Below are positions 16,443 to 26,061 of a stretch of 52,697 nucleotides of DNA, in pieces; positions within the stretch are counted from its first letter, which is position 1, and the number at the start of each line of letters is the position of its first letter. Source of the DNA: Brasilonema sp. UFV-L1 (lineage in GTDB: Bacteria > Cyanobacteriota > Cyanobacteriia > Cyanobacteriales > Nostocaceae). The stretch spans positions 4,757-57,453 of the forward strand of contig NZ_QMEA01000025.1 in NCBI RefSeq assembly GCF_012912105.1, read 5' to 3'. A program made the position numbers and the translations under genes. Under the pieces are notes generated by a model, which worked only from the letters and a program-made list of their open reading frames with translations, was not told the DNA's origin and did not search any database.

Positions 16443-17171
16443 CTAATTCGATTCTGTATTCTGCGTTCTGTGTTCTGTGTTCTTCTTTAACATCTGTTCA
16501 TTTTGTTGCAGGAGACATTCAAAAGCTTCATTTGTCTCTAGCTGCGGAAATTCTGAGTAAAAATTGCTCACACTGAAAAAACGTTTTGGTGCTGATAGGA
16601 CAATCACGCGATCGCCCCACTGATCCAACCAAGGTAGCAACTCCAAAGGAGCAACTGGAGTACATAACCAAACTTCTGCTGGAGAGAGTGCTTTGAGAGA
16701 TGTGGCTGCAACTGCTATTGTCATACCTGTCGCTATACCATCATCAACTAAAATCATGGTCGCACCTTCAGTATTCACCTGCGGACAAGCAGGACTTAAT
16801 TGAGCCTGAAGAAACTTTGCTTGACTCGTCGCTGCATCTAGTGCAGCTTGCCGCCAGTTTGATTTTGGTGTATCTCGAAAAGACAGCTTGTGCTCATCCC
16901 AAAGAACATTCCCTGAAGCAGTGACTGCGCCAATCGCCAACTCAGGGTTTTCTGGATGGCTAATTTTCTTCGCCACCTCTACCATCAACGGACAGTTCAA
17001 AAGACGCGCAACTGGCGCAGCTACTGGTATTCCTCCCCTTGGCAAAGCGTAGACAATTGTTAGAGGCTTTGCTAGTTGATCAGCAGTTTGCTGGGTCAAA
17101 ATAGTGTAAATTGCTTGTGCCAGTTGCTCACCAGCTTGAGTGCGATTTGCAAAAAGCGGGGTGTTTTTCAT
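16443..17171 (-). CDS. Phosphoribosyltransferase domain protein
   Basis: The 242-residue protein belongs to the type I phosphoribosyltransferase fold. The PRPP loop is MILVDDGIATGMTIAVA (about 140-156), preceded by IVYALPRGGIPVAAPVA. This subgroup is annotated in many cyanobacteria as 'predicted phosphoribosyltransferase', of unknown substrate. The last dozen residues (KKNTEHRTQNTESN) come from a GAACACA-type heptamer array that extends into the 3' end of the gene (about 16450-16484), so the natural C-terminus has been replaced or lengthened by repeat DNA. The catalytic part is complete. Confidence 0.85.
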   Translation of the reverse strand: MKNTPLFANRTQAGEQLAQAIYTILTQQTADQLAKPLTIVYALPRGGIPVAAPVARLLNCPLMVEVAKKISHPENPELAIGAVTASGNVLWDEHKLSFRDTPKSNWRQAALDAATSQAKFLQAQLSPACPQVNTEGATMILVDDGIATGMTIAVAATSLKALSPAEVWLCTPVAPLELLPWLDQWGDRVIVLSAPKRFFSVSNFYSEFPQLETNEAFECLLQQNEQMLKKNTEHRTQNTESN

Positions 17172-17344
17172 GGCTTTCCCAGCATATAAAAACGCCTACG
17201 CTTTTATCATGACTGATTTTGGCTATCATGAACCGAACGCTTACAGACGATTCGGAACTTGATGTGTTAACACTATCCCACATTAACACACATAGATGAT
17301 GCAACGATACAATCTTAAGACTGTCTGACAAAGAGGACCAACAA

Positions 17345-17425
17345 ATGAAAAAGATATCCGCACAAGCACAACGATCAATTAATGACTTAATCAGGGAAGC
17401 TATTAGATATCTTGAGAACAAATAA
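17345..17425 (+). CDS. Possible 26-residue small protein
   Basis: An ATG preceded at good distance by AGAGGACC opens a short frame, KKISAQAQRSINDLIREAIR and a final YLENK, ending TAA at 17423-17425. The composition is that of one amphipathic helix. It lies alone between the phosphoribosyltransferase gene and kdpA. I do not recognise it; it might be a genuine small peptide, the start of a decayed gene, or chance. The rest of 17172-17592 holds only a GC-rich repeat (TGTTAGCGTAGCGGGGCGCA near 17500) and the presumed kdp promoter. Confidence 0.3.
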   Translation: MKKISAQAQRSINDLIREAIRYLENK

Positions 17426-17592
17426 AGAAAAACAACAGATTAAAACCTACTGAACAGAACCACGCCTATGCTCCTTCTCCTGTCTGCGTTCCGACAACTG
17501 TTAGCGTAGCGGGGCGCAGCCCGTTCTTCTTAAGATTTTTGGCTACCAAAACTTTCTGTATTATCCAACTATAATGAATTTTGGCTAAATAA

Positions 17593-19305
17593 ATGGGACA
17601 AGGATTTTTTCAAATTGGGGTAACGTTGTGTATTGTGATCGCAATCACTCCGCTATTGGGTAGATACATGGCGCGTGTCTTTTTGGGGGAAAAAACGCTG
17701 CTCGATTCACTCATAAACCCTGTAGAGCGAATTATTTATAAATTGGTAGATACGACACCCACAAAAGATAATATGTCGGGTTGGCAGTATGCCAGAGCAG
17801 TACTTTGCAGCAACATCATCATGGGTGTTATGGTGTTTGTGCTGATATACTTTCAGAAATCCTTGCCTTGGAATCCTCTTAAATTAGCTGCTCCTACATG
17901 GGACATCACGCTACACACGACGATTTCGTTTTTAACGAACACCGACCAGCAACACTACTCTGGTGAGACAACTTTAAGTTATTTCAGCCAAACAGCTGCT
18001 TTGGCTTTTTTGATGTTTACCTCAGCCGCGACTGGGTTAGCTGTTGGGATCGCATTTATCAGAGGTTTAACAGGTAGACCACTGGGAAATTTCTACGTTG
18101 ACTTTACCCGTTCAATAACGCGCATCTTGCTGCCTATTTCGATTGTAGGTGCGATCGCACTCCTAGTGCAGGGTGTACCACAAACATTAGATGGACCTTT
18201 GAAAGTCACAACTTTAGAGGATGCAACGCAGTATATAGCAAGAGGTCCGGTTGCTTCGTTTGAAATCATCAAACAGTTGGGAGAGAACGGCGGTGGTTTT
18301 TTTGGAACAAACTCTGCTCACCCATTTGAAAATCCTAATAGTTTTTCTAACCTCATAGAAATCATCGCGATGATTTCTATTCCAGCGGCGTTGATTTACA
18401 CCTACGGTTTATTTGCCAAAAACACCAAGCAAGCCTGGCTACTTTTTTGGATGGTTTTTATCATCTACGTAGTTTTGATTGGTGTCACAGCCATTGGTGA
18501 GTATCAAGGAAATCCCCTTGTTGATGATCCGTTGGGATTAGAACAGCCTAATTTAGAGGGTAAGGAAGTTAGGTTTGGTTGGTCACAAACAGCACTATGG
18601 GCAATTACGACGACTGGAACTATGAGTGGTTCTGTGAATGGGATGCTTGATTCTCTCATGCCATCGGGAGGCTTTTCCACTTTATTGAACTTGTTTTTGC
18701 AGATTGTCTGGGGTGGACAAGGAATTGGAACTGCTTACTTATTCATTTATTCGATTCTCACCGTATTTCTCACAGGACTCATGGTGGGGCGCACTCCAGA
18801 ATTTTTAGGACGCAAAATTGAGAAGCGAGAAATCATTCTTGCTAGTGTTGTGCTGCTGATTCACCCAATAGCAGTCTTAATCCCAAGTGCGATTGCTTTA
18901 ACATTTCCAAAAAGTTTAGCATTTCTCATCCCACCGCCTGGATATACGAATTCTCCTGAATTTCACAACATTTCACGAGTCATTTATGAATACGCTTCAG
19001 CAAGTGCGAACAATGGTTCTGGCTTAGAGGGGTTGGGAGATAGTACTTTATGGTGGAATTTAAGTACTTGTTTCAGTCTTCTGATGGGACGATATGTACC
19101 CATTATTGCCATCTTGCTCTTAGCAGAAAGCATGAGACATAAACAAGCAGTCCCTGAAACTCCAGGTACCCTCAGAACTGACTCTACACTCTTTACTGCT
19201 GTTACCGCTGGAGTCATTGTGATTTTGGGTGTGTTAACATTCTTTCCCGTTTTAGCTTTGGGACCAATAGCCGAAAGTATTAAACTTTCCACTCGCCTTA
19301 AGTAG
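17593..19305 (+). CDS. kdpA: Potassium-transporting ATPase KdpA subunit
   Basis: The 570-residue membrane protein is the K+-selective channel-like subunit of the high-affinity Kdp pump. Selectivity-filter segments are recognisable: [44 protein letters not shown] and [13 protein letters not shown]. About ten helices and normal family length. It is first of kdpA-kdpB-kdpC-kdpD(short). Expression is expected under K+ limitation, though the usual KdpE regulator gene is not present here. ATG 17593 gives the standard MGQGFFQIG start. Confidence 0.97.
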   Translation: MGQGFFQIGVTLCIVIAITPLLGRYMARVFLGEKTLLDSLINPVERIIYKLVDTTPTKDNMSGWQYARAVLCSNIIMGVMVFVLIYFQKSLPWNPLKLAAPTWDITLHTTISFLTNTDQQHYSGETTLSYFSQTAALAFLMFTSAATGLAVGIAFIRGLTGRPLGNFYVDFTRSITRILLPISIVGAIALLVQGVPQTLDGPLKVTTLEDATQYIARGPVASFEIIKQLGENGGGFFGTNSAHPFENPNSFSNLIEIIAMISIPAALIYTYGLFAKNTKQAWLLFWMVFIIYVVLIGVTAIGEYQGNPLVDDPLGLEQPNLEGKEVRFGWSQTALWAITTTGTMSGSVNGMLDSLMPSGGFSTLLNLFLQIVWGGQGIGTAYLFIYSILTVFLTGLMVGRTPEFLGRKIEKREIILASVVLLIHPIAVLIPSAIALTFPKSLAFLIPPPGYTNSPEFHNISRVIYEYASASANNGSGLEGLGDSTLWWNLSTCFSLLMGRYVPIIAILLLAESMRHKQAVPETPGTLRTDSTLFTAVTAGVIVILGVLTFFPVLALGPIAESIKLSTRLK

Positions 19306-19368
19306 TGTTACTCGTAGTAGGTGCTGCTAATTTTTGATAGCGTAGCGTACGCGTAAGGACTCTTGTCA

Positions 19369-19438
19369 GAAACCGGGTTTCTTGAGAACGGCTTAGAGTC
19401 AAAACCTTGATTTTTCGCCTCAGTTACCCGGTTTCTTT
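19369..19438. repeat. Repeat pair with ACCGGGTTTCTT / ACCCGGTTTCTTT in the kdpA-kdpB spacer
   Basis: CAGAAACCGGGTTTCTTGAG near 19367 and TTACCCGGTTTCTTTGAG near 19424 are two copies of a palindromic core (AAACCSGGTTT) found again near 46196, 46255 and 46635-46664. The kdpA-kdpB gap is 236 bp, unusually wide for subunits of one complex, and also holds a TTTTGAATTTTGAATT heptamer run just before the kdpB start. Confidence 0.7.
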
Positions 19439-19541
19439 GAGCTGATTAAGAATCGTGCATTCCGTCAGATACTTTGTTCGTATGCGTACACGCAGGATAT
19501 ATTTCTCCAGATTGCGAATTTTGAATTTTGAATTATCTCTC

Positions 19542-21650
19542 ATGAACTCTACCAATCCTTCCTCCAAACCTTCTTATTCTGCTCGTAAAAGCGATCGCCG
19601 CCAAGCACGTAAACAATCGCGAGTCAACACTAAAGGACTTTACCCAAGAGCTATCAAAGATGCTTTTGTCAAACTCAATCCCAAATACGCAGTCAAAAAC
19701 CCAGTCATGTTTTTGGTTTGGGTTGGTACCATTATTACTTTACTACTGACCATCAATCCGTACTTGTTTGGTCCAGTTTCTGGTAAGAATCTACAACTTT
19801 TCAATGGATTAATTACGGGAATTTTGTTCTTTACGGTTTTATTTGCTAACTTTGCGGAAGCAGTCGCCGAGGGACGAGGTAAAGCACAAGCTGATGCTTT
19901 AAGGTTAACTAAGTCAGAAACAATCGCTAAAAAACTCGCTCCTGATGGTTCAGTCACTGAAGTTTCTTCTACCAGCTTGCGGACGGGCGATACGGTGTAT
20001 GTGGTTGCTGGTGATATTATCCCCGCTGATGGGGAAGTGATTATGGGTGTCGCCAGTGTCGATGAATCCGCAATTACTGGCGAATCTGCGCCAGTGCTGA
20101 AGGAAACAGGTTCAGATGTGGCGAGTTCTGTCACTGGTGGTACGCGCATTATCTCAGATGAACTTATTATCCGGATCAGCGCAGACCCAGGCAAGGGGTT
20201 TATTGACCGGATGATTGCTTTGGTAGAAGGGGCTGAACGTGCAAAAACACCGAACGAAATTGCTCTTACAGTATTACTCGCTGTTTTGACTTTGGTGTTT
20301 CTGTTTGTTGTGGTGACTTTGCCTGCGATCGCCAACTATGTTAATAGTCCAATCAGTGTCACGGTATTGGTTGCTTTAGTCGTCGCCTTAATTCCCACTA
20401 CTATTGGTGGATTACTGAGTGCGATCGGTATTGCTGGTATGGATCGAGTCGCCCAGTTTAACGTGATCGCCACCTCAGGACGAGCAGTCGAAGCATGTGG
20501 TGATGTCAGTACACTGGTACTTGATAAGACAGGTACAATTACTCTGGGTAACCGCTTGGCAGAGGGATTTATCCCTATCAAAGGGTATTCCATAGAACAA
20601 GTTGCCAATGTCGCTCTAGCTGCGAGTGTTTTTGATGATACTCCTGAGGGAAAATCAATTGTTCGACTGGCAGAACAATTAGGAGCAAAAATTGATTTTG
20701 ATCGCGACAGAGCAGAAGCTGTGGAGTTCTCAGCAAAAACTCGTATGAGTGGTACAAACTTGCCAAATGGTAGCCAAGTGCGTAAAGGCGCGGTGTCAGC
20801 AATTAAGGCATTCGTGCGTTCTCTGAATGGACAAAATACGCCGATGCCAATACTGGATGCAGCATATGAAAGAATTTCACAACTGGGAGGAACACCCTTA
20901 GCAGTCGCCCTTGATAGTGAAATTTATGGCGTTATTTATCTTAAGGATATCATCAAACCAGGTATCCGCGAACGTTTTCAACAGCTGCGGCGAATGGGAG
21001 TGCGTACTGTCATGCTCACCGGAGATAACCGCATTACCGCGTCTGTGATTGCGGGGGAAGCTGGAGTTGATGACTTTATTGCTGAAGCTACTCCAGAAGA
21101 TAAAATCTCTGTGATTCAGCGCGAACAAAAGATGGGCAAATTGGTGGCGATGACTGGTGATGGTACGAACGATGCCCCTGCACTAGCTCAGGCAAATGTT
21201 GGGGTAGCAATGAATACAGGGACTCAAGCAGCAAAAGAAGCTGCGAATATGGTGGATTTGGACTCTGATCCCACAAAGCTGATTGATATTGTTGCGATTG
21301 GAAAACAACTGCTGATGACTCGCGGTGCTTTGACGACGTTTTCTATTGCGAATGATATTGCTAAGTATTTTGCGATTATCCCAGTTTTGTTTACTTCGGC
21401 TAATTTGGGAAGTTTAAATATCATGAAGTTAACGAGTACTCATTCTGCTGTTCTGTCGGCGCTGATTTACAATGCTTTGATTATTCCAGCTTTGATTCCT
21501 TTGGCACTCACTGGTGTTAAGTTTAAACCTTTGACGGCTAATCAGCTTTTGCAACAAAATATTTTGATTTATGGTTTGGGAGGTGTGATTGCGCCGTTTA
21601 TCGCGATTAAGTTGATTGATGTGTTGATTAGTTTGGTGGGATTGGCTTAA
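19542..21650 (+). CDS. kdpB: Potassium-transporting ATPase KdpB catalytic subunit
   Basis: The 702-residue P-type ATPase hydrolyses ATP to drive K+ uptake by KdpA. Asp328 in [14 protein letters not shown] is the phosphorylated residue; TGESAPV (actuator loop) and [21 protein letters not shown] (hinge) are intact. The N-terminus [20 protein letters not shown] from ATG 19542 is the likely true start; the longer frame back to 19455 is read from repeat DNA and is not supported. About 40 hydrophilic N-terminal residues before [17 protein letters not shown] are normal in cyanobacteria. Confidence 0.96.
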   Translation: MNSTNPSSKPSYSARKSDRRQARKQSRVNTKGLYPRAIKDAFVKLNPKYAVKNPVMFLVWVGTIITLLLTINPYLFGPVSGKNLQLFNGLITGILFFTVLFANFAEAVAEGRGKAQADALRLTKSETIAKKLAPDGSVTEVSSTSLRTGDTVYVVAGDIIPADGEVIMGVASVDESAITGESAPVLKETGSDVASSVTGGTRIISDELIIRISADPGKGFIDRMIALVEGAERAKTPNEIALTVLLAVLTLVFLFVVVTLPAIANYVNSPISVTVLVALVVALIPTTIGGLLSAIGIAGMDRVAQFNVIATSGRAVEACGDVSTLVLDKTGTITLGNRLAEGFIPIKGYSIEQVANVALAASVFDDTPEGKSIVRLAEQLGAKIDFDRDRAEAVEFSAKTRMSGTNLPNGSQVRKGAVSAIKAFVRSLNGQNTPMPILDAAYERISQLGGTPLAVALDSEIYGVIYLKDIIKPGIRERFQQLRRMGVRTVMLTGDNRITASVIAGEAGVDDFIAEATPEDKISVIQREQKMGKLVAMTGDGTNDAPALAQANVGVAMNTGTQAAKEAANMVDLDSDPTKLIDIVAIGKQLLMTRGALTTFSIANDIAKYFAIIPVLFTSANLGSLNIMKLTSTHSAVLSALIYNALIIPALIPLALTGVKFKPLTANQLLQQNILIYGLGGVIAPFIAIKLIDVLISLVGLA

Positions 21651-21652
21651 GA

Positions 21653-21720
21653 AGAAACGAACCGCCAAGCGCGCAGCGTGGACAAGAGGACATAGACGCA
21701 AAGAGCGCCAAGGAAAGAGG
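21653..21720. repeat. Dispersed GAACCGCCAAG repeat between kdpB and kdpC
   Basis: AACGAACCGCCAAGCGCGCAG followed by ACGCAAAGAGCGCCAAGG. Related GAACCGCC phrases occur at 6653 and 25829, and the whole looks like a piece of a common cyanobacterial intergenic element. No coding role. Confidence 0.55.
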
Positions 21721-21764
21721 GAAGAAGAGAAAACAGTAAATATTAGAGGGTTTTCTGGTTTTTT

Positions 21765-22370
21765 ATGTCTATTTCTAGAGAGTTTAATAAGGGAATTCGT
21801 CTCACTTTGGTTTTTTGGTTATTGACTGCTATCATCTATCCTTTATTCATACTTTTTGTTGCTCAAGTCCCTTTTTTGAAAGAGAAAGCTCAGGGCAGTA
21901 TAGTGGAAAATATTAGAGGAGAACTCATCGGTTCAGCTTTAATTGGTCAACAATTTAGATCTGACCAATATTTTCATAGTCGCCCTAGTAAGGTTAAATA
22001 TAGTCAAGGAAAACTAGGCAATCCTACTGGGATTTCTGGAGGTAGTAATCTTGCTCCTAGTAGCCCACAATTGCTACAGCGAATTATAGAAAAAGCAAAT
22101 CAACTTAAAGAGGAAAACATTCAACCTATTGCTGACCTCGTTTACACATCTGGTTCAGGTTTAGATCCGCATATCTCTGTAAGAGCAGCACAGGAGCAGT
22201 TGGATAGAATTGCTCGCGCCCGTCAACTCAAACCAGCTGAAATAATTCCTTTTATCAAAAAATACACAGAAGGAAGATTCTTAGGTATTTTTGGTGAGCC
22301 TGGAGTTAATGTTCTAAAATTAAATTATGCTTTGGATTTGGATGAGTTTAACCGTCAACAAAATAAATAA
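21765..22370 (+). CDS. kdpC: Potassium-transporting ATPase KdpC subunit
   Basis: The 201-residue protein has one N-terminal membrane helix (LTLVFWLLTAIIYPLFILFV) and an extracytoplasmic domain. It carries family motifs GSALIGQQF, FHSRPS, SNLAPSSPQL, SGSGLDPHIS and ARARQL, FGEPGVNVLKLNYAL. It stabilises the KdpAB complex and raises K+ or ATP affinity. Length is normal for cyanobacteria. Position in the operon is standard; there is no separate kdpG frame in the gap before it. Confidence 0.96.
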   Translation: MSISREFNKGIRLTLVFWLLTAIIYPLFILFVAQVPFLKEKAQGSIVENIRGELIGSALIGQQFRSDQYFHSRPSKVKYSQGKLGNPTGISGGSNLAPSSPQLLQRIIEKANQLKEENIQPIADLVYTSGSGLDPHISVRAAQEQLDRIARARQLKPAEIIPFIKKYTEGRFLGIFGEPGVNVLKLNYALDLDEFNRQQNK

Positions 22371-22436
22371 AAGAAGAATCAAATGATTCTTAAATTTTGA
22401 CTTTCTAAATACTCTCAGGATTTCTAACACCACCAG

Positions 22437-23606
22437 ATGTTTGATTATACTCAAACACCACAAGCCAGGGCTATACCTGTACCCCTCTCTAGTGGCATAA
22501 GTCCAGCAAGACGAGGTAAGCATAAAATTTATATAGGTATGGCTCCAGGAGTTGGCAAAACCTACCGGATGCTGGAAGAGGCTCATGCACTCAAGCACGA
22601 AGGAATTGATGTTGTTATCGGGCTTTTAGAAACCCACGGACGTAAAGAAACAGCACAAAAAGCAAACGGGTTGGAGATAATACCCCGTAAGCAAATTCCT
22701 CGGGGTGGGTTAACTCTAACAGAAATGGATACTAGTGCAATCATTGCTCGCTCACCTCAGTTGGCATTGATTGATGAATTAGCACATACAAATGTCCCAG
22801 GTTCGCTACGAGAAAAACGCTACCAAGATGTAGAAGTGATTTTGGCAGCAGGTATTGATGTTTATTCCACCATGAATATTCAACACCTGGAGAGTCTCAA
22901 TGATTTAGTCGCACGAATTACTGGGGTTATTGTACGAGAACGCGTTCCTGACAGGATTCTAGAGGAAGCAGATGAGGTAGTCGTCATAGATGTTACACCA
23001 GAAACGCTGCAAGAACGGTTGCAAGAAGGTAAAATCTATGCAGCTGAGAAAATTCAACAAGCACTTGATAACTTTTTTCAACGCCGCAATCTTATCGCTT
23101 TACGAGAGCTAGCACTGCGAGAAGTCGCAGATAATGTTGAGGAAGATGCGATCGCTTCGACTCCACAAGGTCAATTTTGCAATATTCACGAGCGGGTTTT
23201 GGTGTGCGTGTCTACTTATTCTAACTCGATACAATTATTACGTCGGGGGGCGAGGATTGCCAGTTACATGAGTGCTCCTCTATTTACTGTATATGTTTCT
23301 GAGCCAGACCGCTTTCTGACTAAGGAAGAAAGCATGTACATTGAAACTTGTGAAAAGCTTTGCAAAGAATTTGATGGTACATTTATTCGTGTTAATGGCA
23401 CTGATGTCGCTAAGGCGATCGCACAAGTTGCTCAACAATACCGTATCACTCAAATTGTCATCGGTGCCAGTCAGCGCTCGCGCTGGCAAATTCTCTTGAA
23501 AGGCGCTTTGACTCATAAATTGCTGCGATTACTGAAAAACATTGATTTACATATTATTTCTGCTGAGAAAAACAATACTCCCAATCGTTCGATGATGGAA
23601 GAATGA
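22437..23606 (+). CDS. kdpD: Short KdpD: N-terminal KdpD domain plus USP domain, no kinase part
   Basis: The 389-residue protein corresponds to the cytoplasmic N-terminal half of KdpD. Walker A is GMAPGVGKTYRML (about 34-46) and Walker B is LALIDELAHTN; the IDVYSTMNIQHLESLNDLV block is typical. Residues about 250-375 form a universal-stress-protein-like domain ending IGASQRSRWQILLKGALTHKLL. The four membrane helices and histidine-kinase domain of canonical KdpD are absent, and the protein ends cleanly. Short KdpD proteins of this type are known from Anabaena kdp operons, so it is not a local truncation. How it controls kdp without a kinase part or nearby KdpE is unclear; binding of c-di-AMP or ATP by the USP or Walker domain is a possibility by analogy only. 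Confidence 0.92.
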   Translation: MFDYTQTPQARAIPVPLSSGISPARRGKHKIYIGMAPGVGKTYRMLEEAHALKHEGIDVVIGLLETHGRKETAQKANGLEIIPRKQIPRGGLTLTEMDTSAIIARSPQLALIDELAHTNVPGSLREKRYQDVEVILAAGIDVYSTMNIQHLESLNDLVARITGVIVRERVPDRILEEADEVVVIDVTPETLQERLQEGKIYAAEKIQQALDNFFQRRNLIALRELALREVADNVEEDAIASTPQGQFCNIHERVLVCVSTYSNSIQLLRRGARIASYMSAPLFTVYVSEPDRFLTKEESMYIETCEKLCKEFDGTFIRVNGTDVAKAIAQVAQQYRITQIVIGASQRSRWQILLKGALTHKLLRLLKNIDLHIISAEKNNTPNRSMMEE

Positions 23607-23714
23607 AGAATCTTAAATTTTGGATGAATCTAAAATTGAAACCGCAAATAAATAAAGAATGTACGCGGATAATTTTGAGATAGTTATCTGTGGTTATCTG
23701 TGACTCAAAATCAA

Positions 23715-24872
23715 ATGACTCGCGTAATTGGTTTGATAAGTGGTACGTCTGTAGATGGTATTGACGCCGCTTTGGTAGATATCTCTGGTACAAATTTTGA
23801 TATCAAAATTGAGTTGGTGGCTGGCGCAACATATCCTTATCCAACAGATTTGAGAGAACGGATTTTAGCAGTTTGTGCTGGTGTTGCGATCTCGATGGCA
23901 GAATTGGCAGAATTAGATGATGCGATCGCCTTTACTTTTGCTCAAGCTGCACACAATATCCAAATTGGTCACGGAAATCCCAGCTTAATTGGTTCTCATG
24001 GACAAACAGTATATCATAAACCACCACTACAACCTATCACCCCAATCGGGTATAGCTTGCAACTTGGACGTGGTGCTGTGATTGCCAATCAAACGGGTAT
24101 AACAACAGTCTCTAACTTCCGTGTAGCAGATATGGCTGCGGGTGGTCATGGTGCGCCTCTTGTACCGCGTATCGATGCGGCTTTGCTCAGTCATCGTCAA
24201 GAAGCACGTTGTATTCAAAACATTGGTGGCATTGGGAATGTTACTTATATTCCAGCTCGGCGTGACAACTGGCTAGAAAAAACTCGCGCCTGGGACACAG
24301 GACCAGGAAATAGTCTTTTGGATCTGGCGGTAGAGCATTTAACAGATGGTGCGAAAACATATGATGAAAATGGCTCTTGGGCAGCGAGTGGTACTCCCTG
24401 TTCTCCTTTAGTAGAACAATGGCTTAGCCAAGACTACTTTTATCTACCACCACCTAAATCTACAGGGCGAGAATTATTTGGTGTTGATTATTTGCATCAG
24501 TGTTTACAAGACGCTGAAGGATATCAACTGAGTTCAGCCGACTTTTTGGCGACGCTGACAGAACTTACAGCAGCTTCAATTGTTCACAGTTATCGGACTT
24601 TTTTACCGCAAATGCCACAGCGAGTGCTATTGTGTGGCGGAGGTAGTCGTAATCTTTATTTGAAACATCGGTTACAGGTACTATTGGAATCTGTGCCAGT
24701 CATGACGACAGATGAAGTTGGTTTGAGTGCGGATTTTAAAGAGGCGATCGCCTTTGCAGTTTTGGCATATTGGCGACAAATGGGAACTCCTGGAAATTTA
24801 CCAACAGCGACGGGGGCGCGTCAAGAAGTGCTGCTGGGTGAAGTTCATTTACCGTTGGTTGTTGGTGATTAG
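23715..24872 (+). CDS. anmK: Anhydro-N-acetylmuramic acid kinase
   Basis: The protein (385 residues from ATG 23715) phosphorylates and hydrolyses 1,6-anhydro-MurNAc to MurNAc-6-phosphate in peptidoglycan recycling. Signatures: [19 protein letters not shown] at the N-terminus, [56 protein letters not shown] and LLCGGGSRN. The catalytic Asp is in [14 protein letters not shown] at 23700 is also in frame but ATG 23715 fits the family start [12 protein letters not shown]. Intact; it follows kdpD by about 110 bp and is probably a separate unit. Confidence 0.95.
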   Translation: MTRVIGLISGTSVDGIDAALVDISGTNFDIKIELVAGATYPYPTDLRERILAVCAGVAISMAELAELDDAIAFTFAQAAHNIQIGHGNPSLIGSHGQTVYHKPPLQPITPIGYSLQLGRGAVIANQTGITTVSNFRVADMAAGGHGAPLVPRIDAALLSHRQEARCIQNIGGIGNVTYIPARRDNWLEKTRAWDTGPGNSLLDLAVEHLTDGAKTYDENGSWAASGTPCSPLVEQWLSQDYFYLPPPKSTGRELFGVDYLHQCLQDAEGYQLSSADFLATLTELTAASIVHSYRTFLPQMPQRVLLCGGGSRNLYLKHRLQVLLESVPVMTTDEVGLSADFKEAIAFAVLAYWRQMGTPGNLPTATGARQEVLLGEVHLPLVVGD

Positions 24873-25144
24873 TGGTTAGTTGTTGGTTTGAGCCGCACAA
24901 CCACCAGGCTAATAGCCCAAGTCTATTAAAATGGACTTATAGTTTCCGTACCAAAGTGCAGGAATACAAAAGAAATCCAGCGAGTGCGCCGTTACTCACA
25001 GGGTTGATTGTTTCTTTGCTAGGCATGAGTGGAGTGCCACTCGATCCGACTATTGCGACTGTTATTGTGTTGTACATTGTCGATATCGGCATCGATATTT
25101 TTTGTGAGTATACTGAACCAGATGCTGATGACAAACAATCGTGA
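24872..25144 (+). CDS. Small hypothetical membrane protein
   Basis: A frame of up to 90 codons starts with GTG overlapping the anmK stop. The core, from a GTG at 24956 (VQEYKRNPASAPLLTG), has a hydrophobic hairpin (LTGLIVSLLGMSGVPLDP, then TIATVIVLYIVDIGIDIF) and an acidic tail EYTEPDADDKQS. The N-terminal ~28 residues before that look less protein-like, so the shorter start is plausible. I do not recognise the family. Coupling to anmK by overlap would support expression. Confidence 0.45.
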   Translation: MVSCWFEPHNHQANSPSLLKWTYSFRTKVQEYKRNPASAPLLTGLIVSLLGMSGVPLDPTIATVIVLYIVDIGIDIFCEYTEPDADDKQS

Positions 25145-25200
25145 AGCACATTGATTGAATCATACTGAAGTTGCTTCCATATGAACTTGATTAAATAGTT

Positions 25201-25274
25201 GTCATTGCGAGCGAAGCGAAGCAATCCCAAACACTTGCGATTGCTTCATTCCACTTCGTTCCATTCGCAATGAC
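25201..25274. repeat. REP-like palindrome GTCATTGCGA...TCGCAATGAC
   Basis: GTCATTGCGA (25201-25210) and TCGCAATGAC (25265-25274) are perfect inverse complements, with inner arms GAAGCAATC and GATTGCTTC also complementary. This 74-bp palindrome is a common bacterial intergenic repeat type. Two smaller palindromes follow: TTCCCTGG/CCAGGGAA at 25303-25323 and GATGAGGC/GCCTCAT near 25331-25349. Confidence 0.85.
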
Positions 25275-25283
25275 ATATAGGAA

Positions 25284-25812
25284 TCATATTTGATTTTTCT
25301 CGTTCCCTGGTTCAACCAGGGAATGCCTACGATGAGGCAGAGCCTCATTAAACATCAGTACAATTGTTGAATTTTGACTAGATCTGTGAGTGGAGGCAGA
25401 GTAGCGATCGCCAAAATCGATTTTGATTTGCAAAGCTTGTTGGTAATTGCGCCTTGCTTCCTCAAATTCCCGCAAATCTTGGGCTACCCATCCCAACTGG
25501 TGGTAGGTGCTTGCACAAGAGTAGCGATCGCCAAAATCGATTTTGATTTGCAAAGCTTGTTGGTAATTGCGCCTTGCTTCCTCAAATTCTCGCAAATCTT
25601 GGGCTACCCATCCCAAGTTGTGGTACGTGCTTGCACAAGAGTAGCGATCGATAACCAACATCATGTTCTTCATTCGGTCGTGCTGTCACCACCAGCAAAT
25701 TAATCACGGGTGAGTGTGGAATATTCGCCTGTCTTCCTGCACGTTTAATACTTTTACGCACCATCACACAGTCTACCGCCAACGATCGCGGATAACCGTG
25801 CCATAGATGCAC
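25284..25812 (-). pseudogene. CHAT-TPR protein relic, internally deleted
   Basis: Read on the minus strand, 25812 to about 25651 encodes MHLWHGYPRSLAVDCVMVRK to INLLVVTARPNEEHDVGYR, the start of a CHAT (caspase-like) protease domain of the kind fused to NB-ARC and TPR in cyanobacteria. At the GCGATCG at 25645-25651 the homology ends abruptly and a different frame carries two TPR units (STYHNLGWVAQDLREFEEAR, then NYQQALQIKIDFGDRYSCA) before decaying at about 25380. The catalytic His/Cys region of CHAT and everything up to the TPRs are missing. A large deletion joined two distant parts of one gene out of frame. No product is expected. Confidence 0.82.
25401..25652. repeat. 120-bp direct repeats (TPR-coding units) bounded by GCGATCG
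   Basis: Units begin GTAGCGATCGCCAAAATCGA at 25401 and 25521 and are nearly identical over 120 bp, which is 40 codons. A third copy begins at 25641 but breaks off after GTAGCGATCG. Each unit encodes one TPR-like repeat on the minus strand. Near identity indicates recent gene conversion or duplication. Confidence 0.9.
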
Positions 25813-26061
25813 TTAATGTTCATTAAACGAACCGCCTTAGCGTTATCACTTGTCCTTCTGGGATAGCCTGATTGTTGCCAGCGCTTTAGATGCAAGAGCA
25901 AATGTTCTTTATTCTGAAGATATGCAGAATGGTCTGACTGTATCGAGAAAGTTACAAATAGTTAATCCTTTTAGACTATAGTAAGCGGAAGCTTTTACTG
26001 CATAATATAAAAATTAGCAGTCAAATGCGTAATCTTTAGCTGGTTAAAACCTTGTTTTAGC
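25813..26061. other. Spacer upstream of the M14 gene
   Basis: It starts with ATGCACTTAATGTTCATTAA and CGAACCGCC, one half of the MITE type seen at 6614-6726, without its second terminus. The remainder up to 26061 is AT-rich with no visible gene and should hold the promoter of the M14 carboxypeptidase gene. Confidence 0.5.

Noticed and set aside
17426-17592. c-di-AMP (ydaO-type) riboswitch before kdpA
   Set aside because: Considered because Kdp genes are sometimes under this riboswitch, but I saw no matching conserved core and the leader is short.
19455-19541. N-terminal extension of kdpB
   Set aside because: The extra residues come from repeat DNA including a heptamer run; ATG 19542 gives the expected KdpB start.
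22437-23606. KdpD as a truncated pseudogene
   Set aside because: It ends cleanly after the USP domain and short KdpD forms are a known cyanobacterial type.
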